64,000 bases of DNA from an uncultured Phycisphaerales bacterium (GCA_937871915.1 CALMPG010000103.1:28446-92445); one strand, 5' to 3'; positions 55,137-64,000 are shown, counted from the stretch's first letter. The notes: a model not told the origin generated them from the letters alone. Numbers and translations are program-made.

Positions 55137-57428
55137 ATGAACCGTCCGCTCGCCCTCGTGTGTTGCTGCACCCTGCTCGGAGCCATGGCCGGGTGCGATC
55201 CGAGCTCCCCCATGTCCTCGGGCGTGACGCGCCCCGGGGGCGCGCCGGCGGCTCCGACCGCCTCGGTGGCTTCCATCGCGCGACCCAGGCCGTTCCAGGC
55301 ACCCCCCGCCACGGAGCGTCGGCCCGTGGTGGATGTCCTCCACGGCGTCCGAATTGTGGACGACTACCGATGGCTCGAGGATTGGAACTCCCCGGCCGTG
55401 CAGGCGTGGTCGGACAAGCAGAACGCCTACGCCCGCTCCTATCTCGACACCATGAAGTGCGCCGAGGCCGCCCGGGCCCGCATGACCGAGCTCGAGAACG
55501 CCGTGGGCGTGCAGTATCGCGCGGTGAAGTTCACCGGTGGCAAGTTCTTCGCCACCAAGGTCCAGCCACCCAAGCAGCAGCCCCTGATCGTCGTGCTCGA
55601 CTCGATCGACAACACCCGCGGCGAGAGGGTGATCCTCGATCCGAACGAACTCGACAAGACGGGCCATACCGCGTACGACTGGTTCGTCCCCTCACCCGAT
55701 GGAGCGCTGGTCGCCGTCTCCCTCTCCGAGGGCGGCAGCGAGAGCGGCAACGTCCACGTCTACTCCACCGACGATGGACGCGAACTCCTCGGCGACGTCG
55801 TGCCGCGCGTCAACGGCGGCACCGCCGGCGGCTCGCTGGCGTGGAACGCCGACGGCTCGGGGTTCTTCTACACCCGCTATCCGCGCGAGGGCGAGCGCCC
55901 CAAGGACGACATGGACTTCTACACCCAGGTCTGGCACCACGACATGGGCCGTCCGACCGAGCACGACACCTACGAGACCGGCAAGGACTTCCCAAAGATC
56001 GCCGAGATCGCCCTCGAGGTCAGCCACGACGGCAAGTGGGTCCTGTGCAACGTGCAGAACGGCGACGGCGGGGAGTTCATCCAGGAGGTCCGCTCCCTGG
56101 CTCCCGACGCCGTCGGCTGGAACCGTTTGAGCACCTACGCCGACCGCATCGTCGAGGCCAAGTTTGGACGCGACAGTGCGCTCTACCTCGTCTCCAGGAA
56201 GAACGCCCCCATGGGCAAGGTGCTCCGCCTGGCGCTCGACCCGAAGGTCGGTCCGGGCCTCGGCGCAGCCAGCGAAATCGTCCACGAGCAGAAGGACGCC
56301 TCGGTCGAGACCACCTTCTCCGAGCGCAACGGCCTCTGGCTGACCGACAACCGCCTCTACGTCCTCTACCAGATCGGCGGACCCAACGAGCTCCGCCAGT
56401 TCGACCTCTCCGGCAAGCCCCTGGGATCGATCCCCCAGCCCGACATCTCCACCCTCGAGGGCGTCGAGCCGCTCACCGGCGACGACCTGGTGTACCAGAT
56501 CGACATGTTCGAGTCTCCCCCGGCCTACTTCCACTACGTGCCATCCGCGACCGGGGGCACCTCCACCAAGACCGCCCTCGTCGTGGCCGACCCGCCCAAC
56601 ATGCCCAGGCTCACCGTCAAGCGTGAGTTCGCCACCAGCAAGGACGGCACCAGAGTCCCCGTCAACATCATCATGCCCGCGGGCCTGAAGCCCAATGGGA
56701 AGACTCCCACCATCGTCTGGGGCTACGGCGGCTACGGCGTCAACGAGACCCCCGGCTTCTCCGTCCGCCGTCTCCTCTGGCTCGAGCAGGGCAACATCTT
56801 CGTCGTCGCCAACATCCGCGGCGGCGGCGAGTACGGCGAGGCCTGGCACCTCCAGGGCAACCTGCTCAACAAGCAGAACGTCTTCGACGACTTCTACGCC
56901 GCGGCCCGCCACATGATCGACAAGGGCTACACCGACCACGAGCACCTCGGCATCTTCGGCGGCTCCAACGGCGGCCTGCTCATGGGCGCGACCTTCACCC
57001 AGCATCCGAGTCTCGCCAAGGCCGTTGTCTCCAGCGTCGGCATCTACGACATGCTGCGCGTGGAGCTCTCCTCCAACGGCGAGTTCAACATCACCGAGTT
57101 CGGCACCGTCAAGAACAAGGCCCAGTTCGACGCCCTCTACGCCTACTCGCCCTACCACCACGTCAAGAATGGTGTGGACTACCCCGCCATGCTCTTCCTC
57201 ACCGGCGCCAACGACCCGCGCGTCGATCCCATGCAGAGCCGCAAGATGATCGCCCGCCTCCAGGCCGCCGATCCCACCGGCCTGTTCATCCTCCGCACCA
57301 GCGGCAACACCGGCCACGGCATGGGCACGCCCCTCTCGGCCCGCATCGAGCAGAGCGTTGACACCTACGGGTTCTTCTTCGAGCAGCTCGGCGCGCCGTA
57401 CCGACCCATCGGCTCTCCGAACCGGTAG
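55137..57428 (+). CDS. Prolyl oligopeptidase-family lipoprotein (S9A)
   Basis: This 763-residue serine peptidase cleaves after proline in short peptides. The start ATG 55137 gives a lipoprotein signal (AMAGC, about residues 16-20), so it is likely periplasm-facing and membrane-attached. A seven-bladed propeller region is followed by the catalytic domain with IFGGSNGGLL (Ser near residue 610), GANDPRVD (Asp near 693) and NTGHGMG (His near 726). All catalytic residues are intact. Some residues from the upstream 5' leader make the longer open frame; they are not signal-like. Confidence 0.93.
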   Translation: MNRPLALVCCCTLLGAMAGCDPSSPMSSGVTRPGGAPAAPTASVASIARPRPFQAPPATERRPVVDVLHGVRIVDDYRWLEDWNSPAVQAWSDKQNAYARSYLDTMKCAEAARARMTELENAVGVQYRAVKFTGGKFFATKVQPPKQQPLIVVLDSIDNTRGERVILDPNELDKTGHTAYDWFVPSPDGALVAVSLSEGGSESGNVHVYSTDDGRELLGDVVPRVNGGTAGGSLAWNADGSGFFYTRYPREGERPKDDMDFYTQVWHHDMGRPTEHDTYETGKDFPKIAEIALEVSHDGKWVLCNVQNGDGGEFIQEVRSLAPDAVGWNRLSTYADRIVEAKFGRDSALYLVSRKNAPMGKVLRLALDPKVGPGLGAASEIVHEQKDASVETTFSERNGLWLTDNRLYVLYQIGGPNELRQFDLSGKPLGSIPQPDISTLEGVEPLTGDDLVYQIDMFESPPAYFHYVPSATGGTSTKTALVVADPPNMPRLTVKREFATSKDGTRVPVNIIMPAGLKPNGKTPTIVWGYGGYGVNETPGFSVRRLLWLEQGNIFVVANIRGGGEYGEAWHLQGNLLNKQNVFDDFYAAARHMIDKGYTDHEHLGIFGGSNGGLLMGATFTQHPSLAKAVVSSVGIYDMLRVELSSNGEFNITEFGTVKNKAQFDALYAYSPYHHVKNGVDYPAMLFLTGANDPRVDPMQSRKMIARLQAADPTGLFILRTSGNTGHGMGTPLSARIEQSVDTYGFFFEQLGAPYRPIGSPNR

Positions 57429-57448
57429 CAGCCCCTCCGAGCCGGCCG

Positions 57449-58234
57449 TCACGGCCTGCGGAACACCCGCGGCGTCTCCACCGCCGACGGCGCCAGGTGG
57501 GGGCGCGCCGCGACCCCGGCCAGGTACGCCGCGCGGGCGACCGACATCGAGCCCCCGGCGCGCCCGCCGATCGCGACCAGATACCGCCCGATGATCGCCT
57601 CGGCCTTGGCGTTGGCCGCCCGGCACGCCTTCTCGATGCGCACCGCCGTCGCGTGCGAGAACTCCGCCGCCCCCGGCGTGGTCGCATCGCCCAGCCGGAC
57701 CCGCTCGCACGCGTTGGCCAGCACTCCGCGGCAGCGGTCCAGCTCGATCACGACGCGCATCGGTTTGTCCGTGCCGGAGGCCCTGGCCGGGCTCCTCTTT
57801 CCGATCGCCGCGATCCTGGCCAGCGCCAGCCGCACCCGCCCGCTCATCACCACCGTCCGCAACCCCTCGGGCACGAAGTCGTACCCCGCGAAGGCCGTCC
57901 CGTTGCAGAACGGGCATCGGCGCGAGCCGAACCCGCCGCAGTCCTGGCAGACCGATCCGCCCTTCTCCTCTCCCGTTCCGCGGCACTCCGCGCACTCCTC
58001 CCGCCCGCCGTTGCAGTACACGCACGGACGCACCACGCACCACTTCACGAGCCGATCCGCGCACGCCTCCCCCAGCGCGGTGCGGAGCAGCCGCACAGGG
58101 ATCCGGCGATTGCCCGCGCTCAGATTGGCCGCGCCCTGTTGCATCAGCCCCACCGCGTGAGAGAACCTGCCCGCGACGCAGGCGGTGCGGACTTCCCCGA
58201 GAATGCGCCGGCGATGGTCGGTGTCGTAGCTCAT
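57449..58234 (-). CDS. Protein with DnaJ-type CxxCxGxG zinc-finger
   Basis: This 261-residue soluble protein has four CxxC units (CVYCNGG, CAECRGTG, CQDCGGFG and CPFCNGTA) at about residues 70-117, spaced as in the Cys-rich domain of DnaJ. There is no J domain and no DnaJ C-terminal barrel. The flanks are helical. It could be a chaperone-related or zinc-binding scaffold; the function is unknown. The gene is tail to tail with the oligopeptidase and 42 bases downstream of the antiporter gene on the same strand. Confidence 0.7.
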   Translation of the reverse strand: MSYDTDHRRRILGEVRTACVAGRFSHAVGLMQQGAANLSAGNRRIPVRLLRTALGEACADRLVKWCVVRPCVYCNGGREECAECRGTGEEKGGSVCQDCGGFGSRRCPFCNGTAFAGYDFVPEGLRTVVMSGRVRLALARIAAIGKRSPARASGTDKPMRVVIELDRCRGVLANACERVRLGDATTPGAAEFSHATAVRIEKACRAANAKAEAIIGRYLVAIGGRAGGSMSVARAAYLAGVAARPHLAPSAVETPRVFRRP

Positions 58235-58276
58235 GGCAACTCCTGTCGGCGATATCGGCGCCCCACCGGCCCGGGG

Positions 58277-60115
58277 TCAAACCGGTCGGGAGGTCGCGGC
58301 CTGGGCCTGCGGCTGCTGCGCCGGCGCGGGTTCCCTGGCCCGGAGGGCGAGCCATGTCTCCGTCTTCCCGTTCTTCACCGCCCCGGTCCCGACCATCGCG
58401 GGCCGCCCGTCCTGGAGCACAAGCAGGCACACGCCCCCGCCGGTGGACGGTCCCACCTCGACGCCCAGGCGGCCCTCGTGCAGCGCCCGCTCCAGCGTCC
58501 TCAGATTCGTTCCCGACCCGGCCGGCCCCATCGCGACGCCCCCCGCCTGCGGCAGCTCGGGGAGGCCCACGCTCCCCCTCCCGGTTCCCAGCAGACGCTC
58601 CGCCCAGCGCCCGACCACGCGGTCCACGTCGTTGTTGTCGGTCCACCCGAAGACCCAGCCCGTGTCGTGCTCGCGCGCCAGTTCGGTCATCCGCTCCGTG
58701 TCGGTCGCGTCCGCCCGCACCACCAGCAGCCCGTCCCGCGCCGCCAGGTCGCAGTGGCGGAGGCTGAAGTCCACCAGCACAACCGGCACGCCCGCCCCCG
58801 CCAGCGCCCGGGCCGCCTCGCGCCCGAGCCGGTGCGCCCCCACGATCATCACGCCCCGCGGCGGCCCCGCCAGCACGCCCAGGGCCCGGCCCATCGGCCA
58901 CGCCGAGATCGTCGCCCACGTCACGCTCACGCCGATCACCGCGTACACAACCAGGTCCAGCTGGTGCACCTGTCCCAGCAGAGCGGTGTTGGCGCCCCGC
59001 GGATCCGCCGTCAGGACCTCCGTCATGCGGGCCACCGCCAGCGTCGCCACCGAGGCCGCCACGATGCCGCGCGGCGCGAACAGCCCGGCGAAGACCCGAT
59101 CCCGCATCGCCACGCGAGATCGGAACATCCCCGTCGCCACGTTCAGCGGCCGGACGACCAGCAGCAGCAGCCCGATGAACGCCACATGCTCAAAGCCCAG
59201 GCTCTTGAGCCGCGCGATGTCGATCTGCGAGGCCAGCAGGATGAAGAGCATCCCCACCAGCAGCGTCGCCACCTGCTCCTTGAACTTGCGGATGTCCGAC
59301 GAGGCTACCGCGTGGGTGTTGGCCAGGATCACCGCCGCGATCGTCGCCGCCACCAGCCCGCCCTCGGGGGCCACCATCTCGCCCGCGGCGATGGCGAGCA
59401 TGCACACGCCCATCGCCGTCAGGTTCAGCGCGCCCGACTGGGCCGGCCTGGCCTTCGTCCCCGCCAGCAGGCGCAGCGCCACGAAGCCCAGCCCGCCCGC
59501 GGCGATCCCCACGAGCACCCCGCCGCTCACCGGCATGAGCACCCCGTGCATCACGTGCCGCCACGCGCCGCTGAAGGCGCCCCCGTAGTACGCCAGAACG
59601 ACCTCCATCGTCACCACCGACACGATCACCCCCAGCGGATCGATCAGGATCGCCTCGGCGCTCAGCGCCGAGTGCAGCTTCGGGGTCAGCCGCACGTGCC
59701 GCAGGATCGGCTGGATCACCGTCGGCCCCGTCACGATGAGCATCGACCCCAGCGCCAGCGCGATCGGCAAGTCCAGCCCCAGCAGCCACACGCCCAGCCC
59801 CGTCGCCCCCAGCCAGGTCGTCAGAACGCCGATGGTGAGCAGCCCCAGCACGGCGCGCGGCGCCCGCCCGAGCTCGTTCCGATCCAGGTGCAGGCCACCC
59901 TCGAACACCAGCAAGCCGATCGAGAGGGCTACCAGCGCTCGGAACGCGTCGCCCACCGACGCGACATCCACCCATCCCAGCCCCGACGGCCCGACGGCCA
60001 CCCCGACCCCCAGCAGCGGAAGCACCGCCGGCAGCCGCACGCGCGACGAAACCGCGGAGACAATCGCTCCGAGTCCGAAGGCAAAGGCAAGCGTCGTGGT
60101 CGCCCCGGTCAACAT
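58277..60115 (-). CDS. Cation:proton antiporter with NAD-binding-like tail
   Basis: This 612-residue protein has an N-terminal part of about twelve to thirteen helices with the CPA-type pattern (LVFEGGLHLDRNEL and VTGPTVIQPIL, where Thr-Gly-Pro-Thr is like the NhaP/CPA1 TDPT region). The C-terminal 200 residues have a Rossmann-type RGVMIVGAHRLGREAARALA, followed by VVLVDFS, as in TrkA-N/RCK domains. It would exchange Na+ or K+ for protons under NAD/nucleotide control. ATG 60115 is chosen because the frame upstream is Pro-rich and unlike a membrane protein. Confidence 0.85.
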   Translation of the reverse strand: MLTGATTTLAFAFGLGAIVSAVSSRVRLPAVLPLLGVGVAVGPSGLGWVDVASVGDAFRALVALSIGLLVFEGGLHLDRNELGRAPRAVLGLLTIGVLTTWLGATGLGVWLLGLDLPIALALGSMLIVTGPTVIQPILRHVRLTPKLHSALSAEAILIDPLGVIVSVVTMEVVLAYYGGAFSGAWRHVMHGVLMPVSGGVLVGIAAGGLGFVALRLLAGTKARPAQSGALNLTAMGVCMLAIAAGEMVAPEGGLVAATIAAVILANTHAVASSDIRKFKEQVATLLVGMLFILLASQIDIARLKSLGFEHVAFIGLLLLVVRPLNVATGMFRSRVAMRDRVFAGLFAPRGIVAASVATLAVARMTEVLTADPRGANTALLGQVHQLDLVVYAVIGVSVTWATISAWPMGRALGVLAGPPRGVMIVGAHRLGREAARALAGAGVPVVLVDFSLRHCDLAARDGLLVVRADATDTERMTELAREHDTGWVFGWTDNNDVDRVVGRWAERLLGTGRGSVGLPELPQAGGVAMGPAGSGTNLRTLERALHEGRLGVEVGPSTGGGVCLLVLQDGRPAMVGTGAVKNGKTETWLALRAREPAPAQQPQAQAATSRPV

Positions 60116-60243
60116 GGCGGGGAGTGTACACGCGACCGGATCGGGCGTGACGTGCGGAGCGGGCCCACCCTGCGCCGGTCGGGCCGGCAGAGCCGACCCC
60201 ACCGGCCCGATGGTTGGAGTGGGGGCGGGCTACAAGCGATGCG

Positions 60244-60507
60244 CTAGAACGACGCCCGCTGCGCCGGGGCCGACGGGGTGCCCGCGTCGGCCACGATCAA
60301 CTTCCACCGAACCGCCTTCTGCTGCGCCGTGTGCGAGTGGTGGTCGTCTCCCGGCAGCAGGGCCGGCTCCAGAACGGTGATCTCGTGCCCGCACCCGTCG
60401 CAGCGGTAGATGCCCGACTTCGGCGCGGCCGTCCCCGCCGGCAACGCCTTGTCGTACACGGCGTCGCTGGAGAACTTCAGGTACCGCTCAAACTTGTACT
60501 GCGCCAT
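60244..60507 (-). CDS. Small single zinc-ribbon protein
   Basis: This 87-residue soluble protein starts with AQYKFERYLKF. A zinc-knuckle-like CDGCGHEI lies at about residues 35-42, with a His-rich stretch (DDHHSH) after it that could complete a metal site. Family and function are unknown. An upstream in-frame start would add residues that look like a shadow of the intergenic region. It lies alone, on the minus strand, after the desaturase. Confidence 0.6.
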   Translation of the reverse strand: MAQYKFERYLKFSSDAVYDKALPAGTAAPKSGIYRCDGCGHEITVLEPALLPGDDHHSHTAQQKAVRWKLIVADAGTPSAPAQRASF

Positions 60508-60642
60508 AGGCCCTTTCGCGAAGGCGGACGGCCCGGGTGCCGGGCGACGCGCGATCACCGGAACTATATGCGCGCGGCGCGACAAACACCCGGCGTGCGA
60601 GTCGCGACCATCCCGCTCCGGCTCTGATCGATCCTCGCGAAC

Positions 60643-61653
60643 TCAGGCCCGTCGCTTGGCGACCATCCGCTCCGTCGCCGGCACGCGGATGTTGCGCGCC
60701 AGCCCGAGCACGCCCATCGTGCGGATCACGACGTACGACAGGTCGAACTGCCACCACGCCAGCCCGTGCCGCGCGCTCGTCGGGAACGCGTGGTGGTTGT
60801 TGTGCCACCCCTCGCCCAGCGCGAGAATCCCGAACAGCGCGTTGTTGCGGCTCTCGTCGTGCGACTTGTACGGACGCGTCCCCCAGATGTGGCACACCGA
60901 GTTCACGCTCCACGTCACGTGATGCACCAGGAACACCCGCACCAGCCCGCCCCACACAAAGCCCAGCAGCGCGCCCGACCAGGTCATCGTCAGCAGCCCG
61001 CCCAGCGCGGCCGGGATCAGCAGCCCCAGCAGCACCCACACCGGGAACAGCGTGTTCACGACCCGGATCATCCTGTCCTTGCGAAGGTCACGGACATACC
61101 GGCCAAGGCCGGGGGAGTTCTTTCGAAAAATCCACCCCGCGTGCGAGTGCCAGAACCCGCGTAGCACCCCGAGCACGCCCGCCCAGTTCCCCCGCGAGGC
61201 GTGCGGCGAGTGCGGGTCGCCGTGGTCGTCCGAGTGCTGGTGGTGCGAGCGGTGCACCGCGGCCCATTGCAGCACCGACCCCTGCACCGCCATCGAGCCA
61301 AACACGCCCAGCATGAACGCGATCGGGCGCGGCGTGTCGAACGACTTGTGCGTGAAGAACCGGTGGTATCCCACCGTGATCCCCAGACCGGTCACCAGAT
61401 ACATGCCCCCGAGAATCGCCAGGTGGACCCAGCTCAACGCCCACCCCCAGAGCAGGAACACCGCCGCGGCCACCCCCACAAAGGGAAGCACAACCCCGAC
61501 GATGTTCGCGATGCGGGTGCCGATCGACGTCGTGAAGGCTCGGTCCTCATCGATCGAAGCGCGAGTCTTCACTTCCACCTCGGCATTCGGAGAATCCGAG
61601 CGCTCGACCTGTCGGTGTTCCGCGCCAGTCTGTGTCGTGCGAGTCATGTTCAT
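60643..61653 (-). CDS. Delta-9-type acyl-CoA/lipid desaturase
   Basis: This 336-residue membrane enzyme would introduce a cis double bond into acyl chains using O2 and a di-iron site. Histidine boxes are HRFFTH (97-102), HRSHH (134-138) and HNNHH (284-288), the exact stearoyl-CoA desaturase-like set. Helices surround the boxes. ATG 61653 has GAGG upstream. Electron donors are not in the window. It is divergent from the DUF3626 gene. Confidence 0.94.
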   Translation of the reverse strand: MNMTRTTQTGAEHRQVERSDSPNAEVEVKTRASIDEDRAFTTSIGTRIANIVGVVLPFVGVAAAVFLLWGWALSWVHLAILGGMYLVTGLGITVGYHRFFTHKSFDTPRPIAFMLGVFGSMAVQGSVLQWAAVHRSHHQHSDDHGDPHSPHASRGNWAGVLGVLRGFWHSHAGWIFRKNSPGLGRYVRDLRKDRMIRVVNTLFPVWVLLGLLIPAALGGLLTMTWSGALLGFVWGGLVRVFLVHHVTWSVNSVCHIWGTRPYKSHDESRNNALFGILALGEGWHNNHHAFPTSARHGLAWWQFDLSYVVIRTMGVLGLARNIRVPATERMVAKRRA

Positions 61654-61838
61654 GCGGCACCTCGTCCTCAACCGGAGATATTGGTACGCCTCCCATCGGG
61701 TGCGCGACCGTGCTTTCATCCGATTCCCACGAATGTTCCCAAACCGGGGAGGCGCGTTGGTTGGGCTTGGCCGGGGCCGCGCACGCCCGCGCATCGCGCG
61801 TTTGGATGGAACTATTCCCCTGTCGGTAGAATTCCGCG

Positions 61839-62747
61839 ATGGTCCCTCGCTCGCCGCCCAATCACGCCACCGGTGGAAACGCCGGTTCTGGTTCGCCGGT
61901 CGGGCGAGCCGTCTCCTTTGTCTCGGCCGTTTCGAGCCGCAGCGATCCTCTCGACACCGCGCTCCGCGTGACCGTCCACTTCCATCCCGACCGCGTGTTC
62001 TCCGGCGAACCCATTCTCCAGGCGATGGCCCGCGACGGCGTCTACCGCTCCCAGTTCGAGACTCTCACCAGCAACGGCGGCCTCACCGCCAATCAGGGCC
62101 GCGAAGGCGCCCGCTGGAAGTGGGAGAGCCGCATCTTCGGTGGGGTGTACGACGACGCCCCCGCCTCGCAGCGCCCCCGCTACGGCGCGCTCGATCATCT
62201 GCGCCGCACGGTCGGCGGTTCGCCGCGCTTCGGCTCGGCCCACCTGCGTCTCGCCCCGCACACCCTCGCCCGGACCACGTTCTGCTTCCCCGACAGCTAC
62301 CACGAGCCGCGCGACTTCGGCGTCGCCGCCTGCATGCCGCTCATCACCCTCGTCGAGGCCCACCGGCTCAACCCGCCCACCGGCTGGGACCCCCTCGACA
62401 CCTACATCGAGGCCCACATCCACGGCCCCATCCGCTTCGACCACGACGTCGAGGCCCTCGTCCTCGACCCGAGCCACCGCGCAACCGACACCCACAAACT
62501 CGCCGCGGCCCTTCCCTGCCCCGTCGAATGGCACGAGGGCTTCCGCGTCTGTGCCGACACGCTCCGGGCCAACCTCGAGTACCGCGGCCGGGAATACGTC
62601 GATCTCGCCCTGTCCCTCGCGCAGGGCGGCTGGCTCACGCCGCGCATGATCGGCGACGCCGCCCGCACCGGCCTCCACAACGAGCAGGCCCTCAAGCGCG
62701 TCTGGCACTACCTCGCCAGATTCGGCGCGCCGGATGCGCCCGCCTGA
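61839..62747 (+). CDS. DUF3626-family protein
   Basis: This 302-residue soluble protein resembles DUF3626. It has a recognisable TVHFHPDRVFSGEPILQAM near residue 45, later FGSAHLRL, YHEPRDFGVAAC and YIEAHIHGPIRFDHDVE. The two His-rich stretches suggest a metal or nucleotide site but no activity is known to me. Start at ATG 61839; the 185-base gap to the desaturase holds no other gene. Its end overlaps the TPR gene tail to tail by 40 bases. Confidence 0.75.
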   Translation: MVPRSPPNHATGGNAGSGSPVGRAVSFVSAVSSRSDPLDTALRVTVHFHPDRVFSGEPILQAMARDGVYRSQFETLTSNGGLTANQGREGARWKWESRIFGGVYDDAPASQRPRYGALDHLRRTVGGSPRFGSAHLRLAPHTLARTTFCFPDSYHEPRDFGVAACMPLITLVEAHRLNPPTGWDPLDTYIEAHIHGPIRFDHDVEALVLDPSHRATDTHKLAAALPCPVEWHEGFRVCADTLRANLEYRGREYVDLALSLAQGGWLTPRMIGDAARTGLHNEQALKRVWHYLARFGAPDAPA

Positions 62748-63409
62748 TCACCGCGCGAGTCCAAGGCCGTGATCTTCCCGACAAACTCGGTCCGGTGCTT
62801 CTCATCCCCGACCTTGGCAAACAACTCCACCGCGCGGGTCCACAACCGGCGGGCCTCGTCCATCCGCCCCCGGGCATGCGCGATATCCCCCATGTTCGCC
62901 CACTTCCCCGCGGCGATGTCGTCGGCCCCGATCCGCTCCGCGATCTCCAGCGACTCGTGATACAACTCCACCGCCCGGTCGTGGTCGTTCCTCGACTCGA
63001 ACACCAGCCCAAGGTTCCCCACATCCCGGGCCACGCCATACTCGCACCCGATGCGACGATCGATCCCGATCGCCCGCGCCATCATCGCCTCGGCGTCATC
63101 GAACTGCCCGCGATGGTGGAACACCAGCCCAAGGTTGCACCACGCCCGCCCCGCGTCGGCGCTCTCCACGTCCGGCCCGATCACGTCGATCCGCCGGCGA
63201 ACCATCGCCTCCGCCGCGTCATACTCCCCGGCCCGGAAGTGGAACTGAAACGCCAGGAACAGCACGCGAAGGTCCGTCGGCCCGCGATCCAGCGCCTCCG
63301 CGAATCCCGCGCGGGCCTCCTCCGCACGCCCGTCCCGAAACGCCGCCGCCGCCCGCTCGGCCAGCGCGACCGCATCCGACGACGGAGTGTTGTGCGCCGA
63401 TCCGCTCAT
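62708..63409 (-). CDS. TPR-repeat protein
   Basis: This 233-residue soluble protein contains about five tetratricopeptide repeats (e.g. AWCNLGLVFHHRGQFDDAE and DVGNLGLVFESRNDHDRA). It probably acts as a protein-protein adaptor. It starts inside the end of the acetyltransferase gene (ATGA overlap) and its stop lies 40 bases inside the convergent DUF3626 gene. The partner is unknown. Confidence 0.8.
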   Translation of the reverse strand: MSGSAHNTPSSDAVALAERAAAAFRDGRAEEARAGFAEALDRGPTDLRVLFLAFQFHFRAGEYDAAEAMVRRRIDVIGPDVESADAGRAWCNLGLVFHHRGQFDDAEAMMARAIGIDRRIGCEYGVARDVGNLGLVFESRNDHDRAVELYHESLEIAERIGADDIAAGKWANMGDIAHARGRMDEARRLWTRAVELFAKVGDEKHRTEFVGKITALDSRGDQAGASGAPNLAR

Positions 63410-64000
63410 GGCGGCCACGTCCGCACGAGTTGCGGGCGCGTGTACGCCACCTGAAACCCGCACCGCACCGCGTTCTGGTGCGACACAGTCCCCGCCCGAA
63501 CATCCATCTTTGCCAGCAGGCAGCCGCGCTCCAGAGCGATCCGCAATCGCGCCGCCGTCAACGCCCGCTGCACGCCGCGCCCGCGAAACTCCGGCAGCAC
63601 CGCCGCGCCCGCCATGTGCGCCACGGTCCCATGGATCGACATCCCCGCCCCGCCCGCGGGCTCCCCGTTCACGCACGCCAGCAGCATGATCGAGCCTTCC
63701 AGCACGCTCCGCACCCGCGAGATGCCCACCGCCATCTTCACCGGTTCGCCCCCATCGGCAAACCCCGCGTCCACCACCCTTCCCCACGCCCCCGCGCGAT
63801 CCGCCCCGACCCGCTCGATCACCACGCCGCTCCCCATCGGCCCATGCTCCCCATCCACATCCACGCGCCGACACAGCACCGTCTCGAACGACCCGATCGC
63901 ATACCCCCCCCCCCCCCCCCCCCCCCCCCCCCGCCCGCGCGCCCCCTCCCCCCACGGGGAACGCCATACCCCCCACCGAGAGCACCCTCCCCCCAACAAC
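63406..64000 (-). CDS. GNAT-family acetyltransferase, N-terminal part truncated at the window end
   Basis: The readable C-terminal portion has the acetyl-CoA-binding signature AAVLPEFRGRGVQRALTAAR, then NAVRCGFQVAYTRPQL, which identifies a GNAT acetyltransferase. The acceptor is unknown. The frame runs into the 29-base poly-C tract (read as poly-Gly) and C-rich sequence at the window end, so the N-terminus is not reliable. Its stop overlaps the TPR start by four bases. Confidence 0.65.
   Translation of the reverse strand, partial: LLGGGCSRWGVWRSPWGEGARGRGGGGGGGGGYAIGSFETVLCRRVDVDGEHGPMGSGVVIERVGADRAGAWGRVVDAGFADGGEPVKMAVGISRVRSVLEGSIMLLACVNGEPAGGAGMSIHGTVAHMAGAAVLPEFRGRGVQRALTAARLRIALERGCLLAKMDVRAGTVSHQNAVRCGFQVAYTRPQLVRTWPP
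63904..63932. repeat. 29-base C homopolymer
   Basis: Twenty-nine consecutive C lie in the acetyltransferase frame (poly-Gly on the minus strand), with further C-rich sequence to the end of the window. It may be a sequencing or assembly artefact or a real contractile tract. Confidence 0.75.

Noticed and set aside
55692..58919. 1075-residue minus-strand open frame
   Set aside because: It overlaps the prolyl oligopeptidase, whose catalytic residues lie on the plus strand, and other genes. No domain was recognised.
60179..60210. 9-bp hairpin between the antiporter and the small zinc-ribbon gene
   Set aside because: The stem TCGGGCCGG/CCGGCCCGA is real, but the loop is 14 bases and no T-run follows on either strand, so a terminator call is not supported.

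Overview
The window is a dense, high-GC (roughly two-thirds G+C) bacterial chromosome segment that reads as a planctomycete, most likely of the class Phycisphaerae. Pointers are an alternative complex III (Act) cluster joined to a caa3-type oxidase, secreted proteins ending in paired dockerin-like LNAWFAGC modules, many small CxxC zinc-ribbon membrane proteins, a Minf_1886-type protein, and many short hypotheticals. No rRNA, CRISPR array, insertion sequence or prophage was seen. Lineage is inferred from gene content; no marker gene was compared. The right-hand end runs into a 29-base C homopolymer and C-rich sequence that may be of poor quality.

Layout. 1-10.9 kb (+): respiratory cluster actC(partial)-actD-actE-actF, a His-rich one-TM protein, a SCO-type copper chaperone, coxB (cytochrome c fused)-coxA-coxC-coxD and a two-TM protein. 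Together these would pass electrons from quinol through ACIII to oxygen. 10.9-16.5 kb: OmpA-like lipoprotein (-), amidohydrolase, 3-methyladenine glycosylase, Minf_1886-type protein, AI-2E-family permease and a tiny lipoprotein. 16.5-19.8 kb (-): STAS protein and gyrA. 20.2-24.3 kb (+): two secreted dockerin-tailed proteins flanking a sigma-54-dependent response regulator.

24.3-30.4 kb (mostly -): pyruvate dehydrogenase genes pdhA, pdhB and E2, with a carbohydrate-type sulfotransferase between pdhB and E2 and a zinc-ribbon membrane protein on the opposite strand between pdhA and pdhB. 30.5-36.1 kb: tail-specific protease, MFS permease, tRNA-Arg(CCG), endonuclease III and a membrane protein. 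36.1-37.8 kb: TIM-barrel-like protein and YebC. 37.8-44.0 kb (-): nusA-infB-DUF503-rbfA and a HhH-GPD-like protein lacking the catalytic lysine, the last genes overlapping by 4 bases. Upstream of nusA is an unusual array of ten 21-bp units. 44.7-46.0 kb (-): small membrane protein and fliM.

46.2-64.0 kb: DsbD-like thiol-disulfide transporter, tRNA-Gly(GCC), sodium/solute symporter with a zinc-ribbon tail, M16 peptidase, AlkD-like protein, a small secreted protein, prolyl oligopeptidase, a DnaJ-type Cys-rich protein, cation/proton antiporter, a small Zn-ribbon protein, delta-9-type desaturase, DUF3626 protein, TPR protein and a partial GNAT acetyltransferase.

Start codons were chosen by hand from Shine-Dalgarno matches, signal peptides and overlap with the previous gene. 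Functions rest on recognised motifs and recalled family features; no database search was run.
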